Shown here in pieces: positions 36,038-45,042 of a stretch of 64,000 nucleotides of DNA. The DNA is taken from positions 992,001 through 1,056,000 of the forward strand of contig NZ_JAERRB010000001.1 of the NCBI RefSeq assembly GCF_016735595.1, read 5' to 3'. The DNA is from Chryseolinea lacunae. Lineage in GTDB: Bacteria > Bacteroidota > Bacteroidia > Cytophagales > Cyclobacteriaceae. The position numbers were made by a program, and so were the translations under genes. The notes below the pieces were generated by a model. The model was given only the letters and a program-made list of their open reading frames with translations, was not told the origin of the DNA and searched no databases. Position 1 is the first letter of the stretch. The number at the start of each line of letters is the position of its first letter.

Positions 36038-37186
36038 TTATTTCTGAAGCGTTAGTCGCTGCGCCTGTTGTTGTGCTTTCAGCGCCAGCTCGGTAGCGAG
36101 AAAACAATGCGCTTGCGACATAGCCGTTTCTGTGCGATGCAATATATCCTGCACCAATTGTTCGCCATAAGGCAACGGCTCTGCACTGCAGTCGATGTAG
36201 CGTGTTTCTTTTTGATCGACCAGGAAGAGGTGATTGCCACCGGCTCTGCCGCCGATATCAACATTCTTGCGCAGCTCAATGAAACCATCGGTGCCCAGAA
36301 TGGTGAGGCGGCCATCGCCCCAGGTGTTGAGACCGTCGGGTGTGAACCAGTCCACACGGATATAGCCCGAGCCCTTGTTGCCACGCAACGTCACATCACC
36401 AAAATCTTCGAAGTCCGGATATTGTGGATAGTGCACATTGCCCACCTGCGACGCCACCACGCTGGCTTGGGTTGAGCCCGTGAAGAACAGGAACTGATCG
36501 AATTGATGCGAACCGATATCACACAGAATTCCGCCGTAACGGTTCTTGTCAAAAAACCATTCGGGCCGCGACTTAAGGTTGATGCGATGCGGACCCAGCC
36601 CGATAGTTTGAACAACTTGTCCGATGGCACCGGCTTTCACCAACTCTCCGGCTTTGATGGTGGCCCGGTTTTCGAGGCGCTCGCTATACATGATGGAATA
36701 GATCCGCTTTGTTTCTTGTTGCACCTTTCGCACATCTGCCAGTTGCTGCAGGGTTGTGATGCCCGGTTTGTCTACCATAAAATCTTTTCCATGCTGCATC
36801 ACCGCGATGCCCAACAGTGCACGATCGGAGGGAATGGAAGCGCTCACCACAAGCTGTATGGACTTATCTTCCAGAATTTCCTTCTCGGAACGCGCCGCTT
36901 TTGCCTGCGGATATTTCTTGGCAAACGCCTCACCCAAATCCTGCTCTTTGGCATAGAATGACACCAACTCCCCGCCACCACGCATCACGGCCTCCACCTG
37001 GCTGTAGATGTGACCATGGTTGAGCCCGATCACCGAAAAGCGGATAGCGCCCGCAGCTTTTGCGATAGTTCCTTTTGTATTCATTTCCGAAGGTCGCGAC
37101 AAAGTTGTTGCGGGCAGCGCCGCTAATCCTGCTGCCGTTGTCAGGGTATGTTGAAGGAATTTACGTCTGTTCGATTTCATAGGCAC
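36038..37186 (-). CDS. Gfo/Idh/MocA family oxidoreductase with Tat signal
   Basis: A 382-residue NAD(P)-dependent oxidoreductase of the Gfo/Idh/MocA type. The N-terminus has a twin-arginine export signal (SNRRKFLQHTLTTAAGLAALPA), so the protein is probably folded and exported with its cofactor to the periplasm. The Rossmann start (IRFSVIGLNHGHIYSQ) is a variant form; the catalytic lysine motif VDKPG and the DIGSHQFDQ motif are present. These enzymes act on sugars, inositols or their derivatives. Exported members are common in Bacteroidota sugar metabolism. Convergent with the ligase gene; no pathway partner nearby. Confidence 0.88.
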   Translation of the reverse strand: MPMKSNRRKFLQHTLTTAAGLAALPATTLSRPSEMNTKGTIAKAAGAIRFSVIGLNHGHIYSQVEAVMRGGGELVSFYAKEQDLGEAFAKKYPQAKAARSEKEILEDKSIQLVVSASIPSDRALLGIAVMQHGKDFMVDKPGITTLQQLADVRKVQQETKRIYSIMYSERLENRATIKAGELVKAGAIGQVVQTIGLGPHRINLKSRPEWFFDKNRYGGILCDIGSHQFDQFLFFTGSTQASVVASQVGNVHYPQYPDFEDFGDVTLRGNKGSGYIRVDWFTPDGLNTWGDGRLTILGTDGFIELRKNVDIGGRAGGNHLFLVDQKETRYIDCSAEPLPYGEQLVQDILHRTETAMSQAHCFLATELALKAQQQAQRLTLQK

Positions 37187-37366
37187 ATGGGGTGTTTACT
37201 ACGATAATAGAACATTCGCAGAAAATAATCAACGGAAATATAGACGAGTGATAGGCGAGGCACTGCGATTAACTTAGTGCACAACCACCATTAGCATAGG
37301 TAAGCTACTTTCTCTCGAAGAGTTCTTTCGAAAGAAGACTGTATTGTTACTGTCGATGAACAGCGA

Positions 37367-37690
37367 TTAATTCGGGCTTGATTTCCCCTCGAACTTTTTC
37401 AGGATTGTGCGATCAATGTAAAACGTTCCAAAGGGAATGAAACTTGCCACCAGCACTTTCCATGTGGTGGTCATGAATTTCCATTTATACTCCACAGCCA
37501 CACCAATCGCCAGAAACACAAAGAGAATGAACAACACACCATGCACGGGACCAATGGCTTTCACCACGGTTGGATTGCCCATGCTATACTTCAACGGCAC
37601 GCCGATGAATACCAATAGCACCAGCGAAATGCCTTCCAGAAAAGCGACCAACCGAAGTCGTCCAAGAGATGAATTGAAATAGTGTTTCAT
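37367..37690 (-). CDS. DUF3817 family small membrane protein
   Basis: 107 residues with three hydrophobic helices. The FLEGISLVLLVFIGVPLKY start, the GPVHGVLFILFVF helix and the late FIPFGTFYIDRTILKK match the DUF3817 (YdzA-like) family. Its role is unknown; members are often annotated as integral membrane proteins. It begins 6 nt after the preceding membrane protein gene, so both form one transcript. Confidence 0.85.
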   Translation of the reverse strand: MKHYFNSSLGRLRLVAFLEGISLVLLVFIGVPLKYSMGNPTVVKAIGPVHGVLFILFVFLAIGVAVEYKWKFMTTTWKVLVASFIPFGTFYIDRTILKKFEGKSSPN

Positions 37691-37696
37691 AGTGTG

Positions 37697-38161
37697 TTAG
37701 AAAGGTCGGATAAAAGGTCGATGTGCCCACGGTGAAAAGGGCCATGGAATGGCCAGCAATATAACGACGAGGGCCACGGAAAACCAAACCAGCATGGTCC
37801 TGAATTTTTCGATATCGTTTGTTCTTCGTTTCGCCAACGCAGACCCTACGGTGATCAGCACCACGGCACAAAACATGGCGCCAATGTGCACGATGGTGAA
37901 AAAGATACCATCGGCCTGCACCTGCGCATGTTTCCACGCGGCGAACTGCGCCTTCATGAACGGGCTGGTGAAATACAAATAAAATCCAGCCATCAATTGA
38001 AGATGCGCGATGGTGGCTGTCCAGTGCCGCGCGGCATTGTCGCGGGGGCTGAAGGGTTGTTGTTTTGCATAGCCCCATGCGGCGCGGACGATGGCGTAGA
38101 CCAAACTGACTAACACCAGCCAGCGAAAGCATGAGTGAAAGAGAATGACAAATGAATACAT
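37697..38161 (-). CDS. Four-helix membrane protein, unknown function
   Basis: A 154-residue integral membrane protein with about four helices. It has His residues in or near helices (FHSCFRWLVL, HLQLMAGFYLYF, TIVHIGAMFCAV), reminiscent of small heme-binding cytochrome b-like proteins, but no established motif fits. It precedes the DUF3817 gene by 6 nt and follows the AraC gene by 66 nt on the same strand. A redox or quinone-linked role would be speculation. Confidence 0.7.
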   Translation of the reverse strand: MYSFVILFHSCFRWLVLVSLVYAIVRAAWGYAKQQPFSPRDNAARHWTATIAHLQLMAGFYLYFTSPFMKAQFAAWKHAQVQADGIFFTIVHIGAMFCAVVLITVGSALAKRRTNDIEKFRTMLVWFSVALVVILLAIPWPFSPWAHRPFIRPF

Positions 38162-38227
38162 ACGCGATACGAATGACGTAAAGGAAAAAAAGAAGGGAAT
38201 GCCAGGTTAGGATCACCGCCGCCTTTT

Positions 38228-39142
38228 TCAGGACTTTTCAATCCGCTTGCGAAAAGCAACCGGTGTTAGCCCTTCGTGTTTTTTGAACAGTCGTGTGAAA
38301 TAAGAAGGATCCAGAAACCCGACGTCTTCTGCAATGGCCGCGATGGAGAGGTCGCTTTGGTGCAACAATACTTTCGCCTCAAGCACAATGGCCTCGTCTA
38401 TCCATTTGGTGGGCGATTTGCCGGTGACGGCCTTCACCGCTTTGTTGAGGTGGTTGGGACTGATGTTAAGGAAAGCAGCGTAGTCACTCACGCGATGATG
38501 GGTGCGAAGGTTTTTGAACAAGAGTTCTTTAAACCGGTTGGTCAGCTGCGCAGCTTGCGTTTGAGTAGCCCTGGCAACGGTGGTGTGGGCTTCTTTCAAT
38601 TCACAGAGCAACGCGATAAAATTCGATTGAATAATATCGCGGTGGGTGAGTCCGTGTTGTTTGTACTCCTGCAAAATTCTTCTGAACAACTGCTCTACGT
38701 GTTTCGCAGACGCGGGTTGAAGTGTGATGCAGGGATTCGCCCATGGTTTCAGAAATTCAAAATCCTTCAGCAACGCGTTCTTGCCAAACTTTCCGATCAC
38801 ACTGTCGTCGTGAAAATTGCAGAGATAACCTTTGTTGATGTCGCGGTGGCGGAACGAAAACACCTGGCCTGCCGGCACCACAAAACATTGTCCTTTAAAA
38901 ATCTTGTGGGTGTCGCTGCCGATGCTCATGATGGCCTCGCCGGAAGTGAGGTAGATCAGCGAATGCGACGTGGCGCGCACCGGTGGAACGGGCAGCTTGA
39001 TCACGCGCAGCATCTCCTCCACAAGCACGATAAAAAACTTATCAAAGCCCGACTTCATCATGCTGTCAAGAGAAGCCTCTTGTTGCATGAAGTTGTCGCG
39101 AAACGACCCGGTGCTGTACGTTTTTATTTTGGGCTTTGTCAC
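38228..39142 (-). CDS. AraC-family transcriptional regulator
   Basis: 304 residues: an N-terminal cupin-type sensing domain (FKGQCFVVPAGQVFSFRHRD) and a C-terminal AraC DNA-binding domain (VSDYAAFLNISPNHLNKAVKAVTG and AEDVGFLDPSYFTRLFKKHEG). The gene lies 24 nt after an NAD-dependent oxidoreductase gene on the same strand and is followed by two membrane protein genes, so a small operon 40033-37367 is likely. It may control that operon. The effector is unknown. Confidence 0.92.
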   Translation of the reverse strand: MTKPKIKTYSTGSFRDNFMQQEASLDSMMKSGFDKFFIVLVEEMLRVIKLPVPPVRATSHSLIYLTSGEAIMSIGSDTHKIFKGQCFVVPAGQVFSFRHRDINKGYLCNFHDDSVIGKFGKNALLKDFEFLKPWANPCITLQPASAKHVEQLFRRILQEYKQHGLTHRDIIQSNFIALLCELKEAHTTVARATQTQAAQLTNRFKELLFKNLRTHHRVSDYAAFLNISPNHLNKAVKAVTGKSPTKWIDEAIVLEAKVLLHQSDLSIAAIAEDVGFLDPSYFTRLFKKHEGLTPVAFRKRIEKS

Positions 39143-39166
39143 AGCGATCTATCAAACGGGGTGCAT

Positions 39167-40033
39167 TCAATCATTTTTTGTGCGCAAAAATTTCACGATG
39201 GCCATCACATCTTCTTCGCCGAGGCCGGCCTTCACGGCATCCTGATAGCTACTATGCACGGGCGCGAACATGGGCGACTGCAGGTGTGCGTCCTTCATAA
39301 GGCGGAGATCTTTGGCCATGAGCTTGAGCGCGAACGCCGGTGGAAATGCCTGGCTCAGGATGGACGGTGTTTTGCCTTTCACGGCTGCGCTTGCAAAAGC
39401 GCCCTCGTTCATGATGGTGAGCATGTCGTCGGCCTTCACACCGTTTGCTTCGGCAAACAACACGGCCTCGGCCACGCCCTGCAACACGAGGGCCACATAG
39501 TAGTTCATGGCCAGCTTCGCATAGCTTCCTGCGCCGGACTCGCCAAGGTGAAGCGACAATTTGCCAATGACATCGAACAAAGGTTTGGCCGTTTCGTAGG
39601 CGTCGCGCGGGCCGGCGGCGAGAATGATGAGCGTGCCGTCTTGTGCGGGCTTCACGCTGCCCGAAACGGGTGCTTCCAAAAAACGCATGCCTTTGCTCTG
39701 ACATAGCGCCGCCAAATAGCGAGAGGTGTCTGGCGACACGGTGCTCATGTCGATGATCAGTTTTCCAGAATGGCCGTGCGTGAGCAATCCGCCCTGGCCT
39801 TCGAACACGCTTTTCACCGCCGCGTCGTCAGACACCATGGTGAACACCACGTCGCATTGCGTCATCAGTTGCTCCATGCTTTCGGCGGTTCGGGCACCGG
39901 CGTCGACCACTTCGGCGTCTTTGCCGGCGGTGCGATTATAGACTTCTACCGCATAACCCGCCTTCAACAAATTTTTGACGATGGGCGTACCCATCTTGCC
40001 CAGCCCAATCCAACCTAGTTTGAGTGTATTCAT
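39167..40033 (-). CDS. 3-hydroxyisobutyrate dehydrogenase-family NAD(P) oxidoreductase
   Basis: A 288-residue beta-hydroxyacid dehydrogenase. Motifs: LGWIGLGKMGTPIVKNL (nucleotide binding), EAPVSGSVKPAQDGTL (substrate-binding signature) and GAGSYAKLAMNYY with the catalytic lysine. The family includes 3-hydroxyisobutyrate, tartronate semialdehyde and glyoxylate/succinic semialdehyde reductases; the substrate is not determinable here. An AraC regulator gene follows after 24 nt. Confidence 0.92.
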   Translation of the reverse strand: MNTLKLGWIGLGKMGTPIVKNLLKAGYAVEVYNRTAGKDAEVVDAGARTAESMEQLMTQCDVVFTMVSDDAAVKSVFEGQGGLLTHGHSGKLIIDMSTVSPDTSRYLAALCQSKGMRFLEAPVSGSVKPAQDGTLIILAAGPRDAYETAKPLFDVIGKLSLHLGESGAGSYAKLAMNYYVALVLQGVAEAVLFAEANGVKADDMLTIMNEGAFASAAVKGKTPSILSQAFPPAFALKLMAKDLRLMKDAHLQSPMFAPVHSSYQDAVKAGLGEEDVMAIVKFLRTKND

Positions 40034-40163
40034 GCGTCCTTGTTTTCAGTGTCGAAGGTAAACACTGTCGTGGAAACTATTGCCATGCGTGGCGGGAGAG
40101 ACCTTATAAAAAAATTGAATGCCGGCAAAAAAAACAGCATCCCGCCGCCGTGGGAAAGAAAAC

Positions 40164-40424
40164 TTATTGATAGAGACTGAAGATGGAATCGGCTGGCTTG
40201 TTTTCCATGGGCAACACTTCTGCATGAAATCCAAAAGCACCCAGTAGGGCAATGATCTCGTGGCATTGCACGGTGCCACCAAAAGATTTGACACGCAGAA
40301 TTTTGTCGCAGTCTTCCAGGTCGAACGTGACGCGGTACTCCACAAACGTTTCATGAATGCGGTCAATGAGCATGTTTGCCACGCTGCGGTCGTGAACATT
40401 GGTCTTGAAAACTTCGATCATCAT
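40164..40424 (-). CDS. HMA-fold-like small protein without CxxC, paralogue 1
   Basis: 86 residues. The pattern IEVFKTNV, a helix with ANMLIDRIHETF, YRVTFDLEDCDKILRV, then HEIIALLGAFGFHAEVLP mimics the babbabb order of ferredoxin-like/heavy-metal-associated domains, but the metal-binding CxxC is missing. The protein at 42602-42829 shares the same blocks (FKT, the DxxDKxLRV core, a closing GF/GY hydrophobic strand). A metal chaperone role is therefore unlikely. Function unknown. Confidence 0.7.
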   Translation of the reverse strand: MMIEVFKTNVHDRSVANMLIDRIHETFVEYRVTFDLEDCDKILRVKSFGGTVQCHEIIALLGAFGFHAEVLPMENKPADSIFSLYQ

Positions 40425-40464
40425 TTACGAGTCCGTTTGAATGATTATAGAGTTCAATGAAAAT

Positions 40465-40498
40465 GACGGCAAGCACACAAAGGATATGACTTGCCGTC
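40465..40498 (-). terminator. Probable terminator for the VOC gene
   Basis: A perfect 9-bp inverted repeat (GACGGCAAG / CTTGCCGTC) with a 16-nt loop, 8 nt after the VOC stop; on the minus strand ATTTTC follows. The short T-run makes it moderate. Confidence 0.65.
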
Positions 40499-40505
40499 GG
40501 GTTCT

Positions 40506-40937
40506 TTATTTGTTTTGGTTTGTGTCGTGATTAATCATCCACGACACGCCAAACTTGTCGATCACCATGCCGAAGTAGGCTCCCCAGAACATATTCTCCA
40601 GGGGCATGGTCACATTTCCGCCAGCCGAAAGTCCGTTGAACAGTTTGTCTGCTTCCGCCTTGCTGTCGGGGCTGAGGCAGAGGTGAAGGTTGTTGCCTGT
40701 GTGCACGGTCTGTCCCATCGACTCCAGTGCATCCGTCGCCATCAGTATGTTGCCATTACCAATAGGTAACGCCACGTGCATGATTTTGTTCTGATCTTCG
40801 GGCTTCATCTTTGCGCCGTCGGGCGTGTCCTTGAAACGCTGCACCATCAGGAACTCCCCGCCAAAAACGGACTTGTAAAAATTGAACGCTTCTTCGGTGT
40901 TGCCTGGAAAATTGAGATACGGATTTAACGTTACCAT
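40506..40937 (-). CDS. VOC/PhnB-like protein
   Basis: A 143-residue glyoxalase-fold protein of the PhnB/3-demethylubiquinone-methyltransferase-like group. It starts with LNPYLNFPGNTEEAFNFYKSVFGG, the standard opening, and has MPLENMFWGAYFGMVIDKFGVSWMINH near the end, the family signature. Such proteins are metal- or ligand-binding and rarely characterised. It is a single gene with its own hairpin terminator. A second PhnB-like gene is at 55221-55640. Confidence 0.9.
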   Translation of the reverse strand: MVTLNPYLNFPGNTEEAFNFYKSVFGGEFLMVQRFKDTPDGAKMKPEDQNKIMHVALPIGNGNILMATDALESMGQTVHTGNNLHLCLSPDSKAEADKLFNGLSAGGNVTMPLENMFWGAYFGMVIDKFGVSWMINHDTNQNK

Positions 40938-41162
40938 AGTTTTATATTTTTAGGTGGGTTATAATTTCTCTTTCACTGATGACTATCAACACCACAAAGG
41001 TATGCCTGCTGGCAAAACTCCAGGGTGTTGAACGCGGCAAATAACGGGGTGAATTGCGACACTTTTGAAAACGGTGTGCCGACTTATAGAAGTGGTATTC
41101 GAAAATGATATTTCTTTTGTGAAAATGCAAGCCGCCCGGAATGCCGCTGCACAAAATACTGG

Positions 41163-41546
41163 CTACAACACCAATTGTCGATACAGCCGCGCCAGCATTT
41201 CCTCCGCGTCGTCGCAGAGGCCGGGATGAACTTTCGACGTTTGTAAAATGGTGCTGCGCGTGGCCGTGAGCCAGCGGAAACGCTCGGCCATAGAAAGCCT
41301 GCCGATGGTTCCGGCATCGTCACCTCCACGACAGATGCGCTCGAATGAATGGATGTGGTGTTTCAGTTCTTCGAAGTCGAGATCACAACACAAGGCGCCC
41401 AGCCGTTCTTCATCGAGCAGACAGCGTGCTTCCAAAAACTTTTGTTTGGCGCAAAACAAAATCACACCCACGTTGAGAAACTCTTCGCGCTCAACTTTGG
41501 GCACCACCCGGATGACGGCGTATTCAAATAAGAGCTGCTCTTGCAT
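41163..41546 (-). CDS. DUF3037 protein, partner of the HipA-like kinase
   Basis: A 127-residue protein that opens with FEYAVIRVVPKVEREEFLNVGVILFC, the defining block of DUF3037. Its ATG overlaps the end of the HipA-like gene by 23 nt, which implies translational coupling. DUF3037 genes are repeatedly found next to HipA-like genes, but the role of the domain is not known; it could modulate or be the substrate of the kinase. Complete. Confidence 0.88.
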   Translation of the reverse strand: MQEQLLFEYAVIRVVPKVEREEFLNVGVILFCAKQKFLEARCLLDEERLGALCCDLDFEELKHHIHSFERICRGGDDAGTIGRLSMAERFRWLTATRSTILQTSKVHPGLCDDAEEMLARLYRQLVL

Positions 41547-42321
41547 ATTGCGCTTCCTTTACAAAAAAATCGGCATTGGCTACGCGGTTCACTAAAAACT
41601 GCGTGTAGGCATTCCGGTGTTCAAGTGTTGTGGCAAACGGCGACCCTTCGGTGGTCAGCCATTCTTCGGGTATTAGTGACACAATGTTTTGAATCCTTTC
41701 TTTGGTCAGCAGCGGCACAAACGTTTCGCTCACTTTGTCGAGGGCTTTGGCCTGGAGCAGTAGCACGTGGTTCTTCACCAGGGGGAAAGGTTTTTGCGGG
41801 TCGCTCCAATCGTTCCAGCTGTGGTGAAAATAGAGTGCAGCACCGTGATCGATGAGCCACAGCTCTTTGTGCCACCACAGCATGTTGGTGTTGCGCGCGG
41901 TGCGGTCCACATTCATCAGCAAACAATCAAGCCACACAATTTGTGACGCCAGCGGGTCGTCTATTCGTGTGGCGAGTGGATCGAACGTGATGGACCCCGA
42001 CAGATAATGCAGTGCAAGATTCAATCCCACACTGGCTTTCAGCAAGTCTTGTATTTCTTCGTCGCCCTCAATGCGTCCGAAGGCGACGTCGAGGTTAGCG
42101 AAAACAATTTCGGGAACACGCAGCCCCAGGAGCCGTGCTATTTCGCCACCGATGAGTTCGGCAATGAGCGCCTTCGTGCCCTGGCCGGCGCCGCGAAACT
42201 TGAGCACATACAGAAACTGATCGTCGGCTTCGGCAATAGCCGGCAGCGATCCGCCTTCGCGCAGTGGCGTCACATAGCGGGTCACGTTGACGGTCCGAAG
42301 CTGGAGTTCTTCATCCTTCAT
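41524..42321 (-). CDS. HipA-like protein kinase (HipA_2 type)
   Basis: The best start is the ATG at 42319-42321, giving 265 residues; an in-frame ATG 69 nt earlier is possible but adds residues not typical of the family. The N-terminus LRTVNVTRYVTPLREGGSLPAI and FLYVLKFRGAGQGTKALIAE hold the ATP-binding lysine region. The catalytic loop MNVDRTARNTNML has the Asp and Asn of HipA-like kinases, and IDHGAALYF supplies the DxG metal motif. HipA relatives phosphorylate tRNA synthetases or other targets and can act as toxins, but no HipB-like antitoxin is here. A DUF3037 gene overlaps its end. Confidence 0.82.
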   Translation of the reverse strand: MKDEELQLRTVNVTRYVTPLREGGSLPAIAEADDQFLYVLKFRGAGQGTKALIAELIGGEIARLLGLRVPEIVFANLDVAFGRIEGDEEIQDLLKASVGLNLALHYLSGSITFDPLATRIDDPLASQIVWLDCLLMNVDRTARNTNMLWWHKELWLIDHGAALYFHHSWNDWSDPQKPFPLVKNHVLLLQAKALDKVSETFVPLLTKERIQNIVSLIPEEWLTTEGSPFATTLEHRNAYTQFLVNRVANADFFVKEAQYARAALI

Positions 42322-42601
42322 AAGCGGCAAGTGCCTGGCAGGGTTAACGCTGGAGCCCGGCAAATTTCCTAAAAGTACATCGAAAAGCATTACACTTCAT
42401 TCGGCCATACACCCAACGTTCGAAAAAAATCTGGACCGGCCCGGATCATCACGCGGTCATCCAACCCTGCGGTCCATACGCTTCCTATTGTCCCGATCAT
42501 ATTTTCTATTGTATCGTTCATGTTTATTGGGATGACGAGGTGCTGTCATCCACAAATCCATCCACGGCTTTTGTACCTTCCCATCATAACACCTGAAGCT
42601 T

Positions 42602-42829
42602 ATGACCGCACCTGCTTTTATATCCATCTTCAAAACGTCGCTGCAAAGCGAAGCCGATAAGCTATCCATTGAACCTCACCTGGGCAGGATTGAGGGCGTG
42701 CGGCGTTGGAGTGTGGACCTGAGTGATGCCGACAAGGTGTTGCGCGTGGTTTCTGAAAAAGATGTTTGCCACGACATCATGGTGGTGAGCCGTGCGCTAG
42801 GATATTTCTGCGACATTCTTCGCGACTAG
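42602..42829 (+). CDS. HMA-fold-like small protein without CxxC, paralogue 2
   Basis: 75 residues with the same block order as the protein at 40164-40424: FISIFKTSLQ, VDLSDADKVLRVV, HDIMVVSRALGYFCDIL. There is no CxxC. The Asp-Lys-Val/Ile-Leu-Arg-Val core is the strongest shared feature. It converges with the flavoprotein gene, 4 nt from its stop. Two such paralogues 2 kb apart suggest a local duplication. Function unknown. Confidence 0.7.
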   Translation: MTAPAFISIFKTSLQSEADKLSIEPHLGRIEGVRRWSVDLSDADKVLRVVSEKDVCHDIMVVSRALGYFCDILRD

Positions 42830-42833
42830 TCCG

Positions 42834-44189
42834 CTATGCCTGTGGTGCGATGGAAAGGTTTGATTTCAAAAAATCGTTCACAAATTTCTGTTCCGGATCG
42901 TATTGTTTCATCAGCTGCCTGAAATCGTCGAGGCGTTCGATGCGCGACTGAAGCACGGCGGGTGTTAGCGTGAACAGTTTTCCCCAGTGTGGTCTTGGAT
43001 TGAAGGGTGCCAGTTGCTCTTCGATGAGGGGGAGCAACGCCATCACACCATCCCGGTTCTGCTTCCATGTGGTGTGTAAGGCCACGCAAGGTTTCTTATA
43101 GCAGGGACTCATCCAGAAGTTGTCGGCATCGATGGTGCGTATTTCGGAGATGAAGATGTGCGGCGCTATTTTTTCATGCAGTGTTTCCATGGCCATCATG
43201 GCGGCATAGCCGTGTTCGAGGGGCACAAAAAATTCTGACTGCAATTCCTTGCCTGCGCTGGGTGTGAATCCCATTTTAAAATGCGGCAAACGTTCGAACC
43301 ACGGACCGGGTACCCCCATCTGCTCGGTGCAATTGCCGGCGGGCTGATCTTCGATGGGATGCATATTTTGTGTAGCGGCTTTGGCTCCAAAAAATTCCGG
43401 CGCTATCGTCACAGGTTGCCCGGCCGTGACGCGGCTTTTTATCCAGACTTCATTCACATTCTTATTTTTCCAGTCGGTGAACAAACTCACGCTGTAGCCG
43501 CTGGACATGATGGCTTCAAAATTCTTTTCCAGCGCAGCCATGGGCAGATTCCGATACACAACCTGCTGAACATCGAAGGTGGGTTGCAACGCCAGGGTCA
43601 TTTTTGTCACGATGCCCAGCGCGCCGAGGCCTACCACTGCGCCCTGAAACCGATCGCCGTCTTGTGCCGACAAATTCACCACCTCTCCTGCGCCGTTCAC
43701 AAATTCGAGGGCCACGACTTGTGTAGACAGGTTGCCGTTCTTCACACCCGAGCCGTGCGTGGCAGTGGCACACGATCCGGCCACCGAAATGTGCGGCAGC
43801 GACGCCAGGTTGTGAAGGGCAAAGCCGTTGTCGTGCAGATGCTGGCAAAGTTCTCCATACTTGATGCCCGCTTCCACCGTCACCGTTTGGCCAGCCTTGT
43901 CCAGCGACACAATCCGGTTGAGGTTGCTGGTGGAGATTTGCGCGGCATTGCTGTCGGCAATGGTGTTGAACGAATGGCGCGAGCCCAGGCCGCGAACTTT
44001 CGCACACTGTTTCACCGCCTCCTGCACGGCCTCGACCGTGGCCGGATAAAAAACATTGCTGGTGCTATACTCCAGGTTTCCCGACCAGTTCGACAAAGGT
44101 TTGCCGTCGGGCGTGCAACCCGCCAGGCGCGACAGAGCCGTGCCCGCCACGAGGGCCGTAGAGGTTTTCAGAAACGATCGTTTGTCCAT
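42834..44189 (-). CDS. Alditol/aldonolactone oxidase-like FAD enzyme, exported
   Basis: A 451-residue VAO-family flavoprotein starting at the ATG at 44187-44189. The N-terminal segment KRSFLKTSTALVAGTALSRLAGC looks like an export signal with a possible lipobox Cys, but has KR rather than RR. The FAD domain includes RGLGSRHSFN, in which His72 corresponds to the covalently flavinylated His of alditol oxidase, and SVAGSCATATHGSG. The C-terminus has the ALO-type HWGKLFT. Relatives oxidise alditols or sugar lactones with oxygen, giving hydrogen peroxide. Substrate is inferred only at family level. Confidence 0.87.
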   Translation of the reverse strand: MDKRSFLKTSTALVAGTALSRLAGCTPDGKPLSNWSGNLEYSTSNVFYPATVEAVQEAVKQCAKVRGLGSRHSFNTIADSNAAQISTSNLNRIVSLDKAGQTVTVEAGIKYGELCQHLHDNGFALHNLASLPHISVAGSCATATHGSGVKNGNLSTQVVALEFVNGAGEVVNLSAQDGDRFQGAVVGLGALGIVTKMTLALQPTFDVQQVVYRNLPMAALEKNFEAIMSSGYSVSLFTDWKNKNVNEVWIKSRVTAGQPVTIAPEFFGAKAATQNMHPIEDQPAGNCTEQMGVPGPWFERLPHFKMGFTPSAGKELQSEFFVPLEHGYAAMMAMETLHEKIAPHIFISEIRTIDADNFWMSPCYKKPCVALHTTWKQNRDGVMALLPLIEEQLAPFNPRPHWGKLFTLTPAVLQSRIERLDDFRQLMKQYDPEQKFVNDFLKSNLSIAPQA

Positions 44190-44406
44190 GAGGGTGTTGT
44201 TGAGGTGTGAACGCAGCAAGGGTTATGGAACCCCGTAGACAAAGATGCAAAAAACGTCGCGCTATTTCCGTGCAGGCTGGCGTAATTCTGTCCGCCTAAA
44301 TTTATCCATAGTCCATCGCCAGAAACCGCTTATATAGGAATGCCTCGCGGGTGTTCATTTTTTGGTATCTTTCCTTATTAACATTACCAACACAAACCTT
44401 CCGCTC

Positions 44407-45027
44407 ATGAAAACTGCACACGCTTCTTTTCTTTTATTACTGCTCTTGTGCGTATGCACCGCCGCACAAGACAAACCTGCCAAAACCGGCGAATGGATCA
44501 GCCTCTTCGACGGCAAAACCTTCAACGGCTGGAAGGCCAATGAAAACAAAGGCACATTCACCATTGCCGACGGCATGATTGTGGTTCATGGCGACCGCGC
44601 GCATTTGTTTTACGAAGGCGCTGTCATGAATCATAACTTCAAGAATTTCGAATTCAAAGTAAGTGTCATGACCACCCCCGGATCCAACTCGGGCATTTTC
44701 ATACACACCGCCTATCAGGAAGAAGGCTGGCCTTCGAAGGGCTACGAAATCCAGGTGAACCAAACGCACACCGACTGGCGCAAAACGGGAAGCCTATACG
44801 CCATCCAGGATGTGAAAGAAGCGACGGCAAAAGACAATGAATGGTACACCGAAAGCGTGACAGTGCAAGGAAAGAAAATCACCATCAAGGTAAACGACAA
44901 GGTGATCAACGAATATACCGAAGGCGAAAACGGAAAATTGTCGAGCGGCACCTTTGCCCTACAGGGTCACGATCCAAAAAGCAAGGTATTCTTCAAAGAT
45001 GTGATGGTGAAACCCCTGCCCGACTAG
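44407..45027 (+). CDS. Secreted DUF1080 (3-keto-disaccharide hydrolase family) protein
   Basis: 206 residues starting at the ATG at 44407 with a Sec signal peptide (SFLLLLLLCVCTAAQ). The mature part is a concanavalin-like jelly roll: ISLFDGKTFNGWKANEN, NFEFKVSVMTTPGSNSGIFIHT, GYEIQVNQTH, GTFALQGHD, VFFKDVMVKPL. This is the DUF1080 family, some members of which cleave 3-keto-sugars made by Gfo/Idh/MocA-type enzymes in Bacteroidota. The exported Gfo/Idh protein at 36038-37186 could in principle be a partner, but the genes are 7 kb apart and unlinked. Confidence 0.9.
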   Translation: MKTAHASFLLLLLLCVCTAAQDKPAKTGEWISLFDGKTFNGWKANENKGTFTIADGMIVVHGDRAHLFYEGAVMNHNFKNFEFKVSVMTTPGSNSGIFIHTAYQEEGWPSKGYEIQVNQTHTDWRKTGSLYAIQDVKEATAKDNEWYTESVTVQGKKITIKVNDKVINEYTEGENGKLSSGTFALQGHDPKSKVFFKDVMVKPLPD

Positions 45028-45042
45028 TTCGCTTTCACAAAC

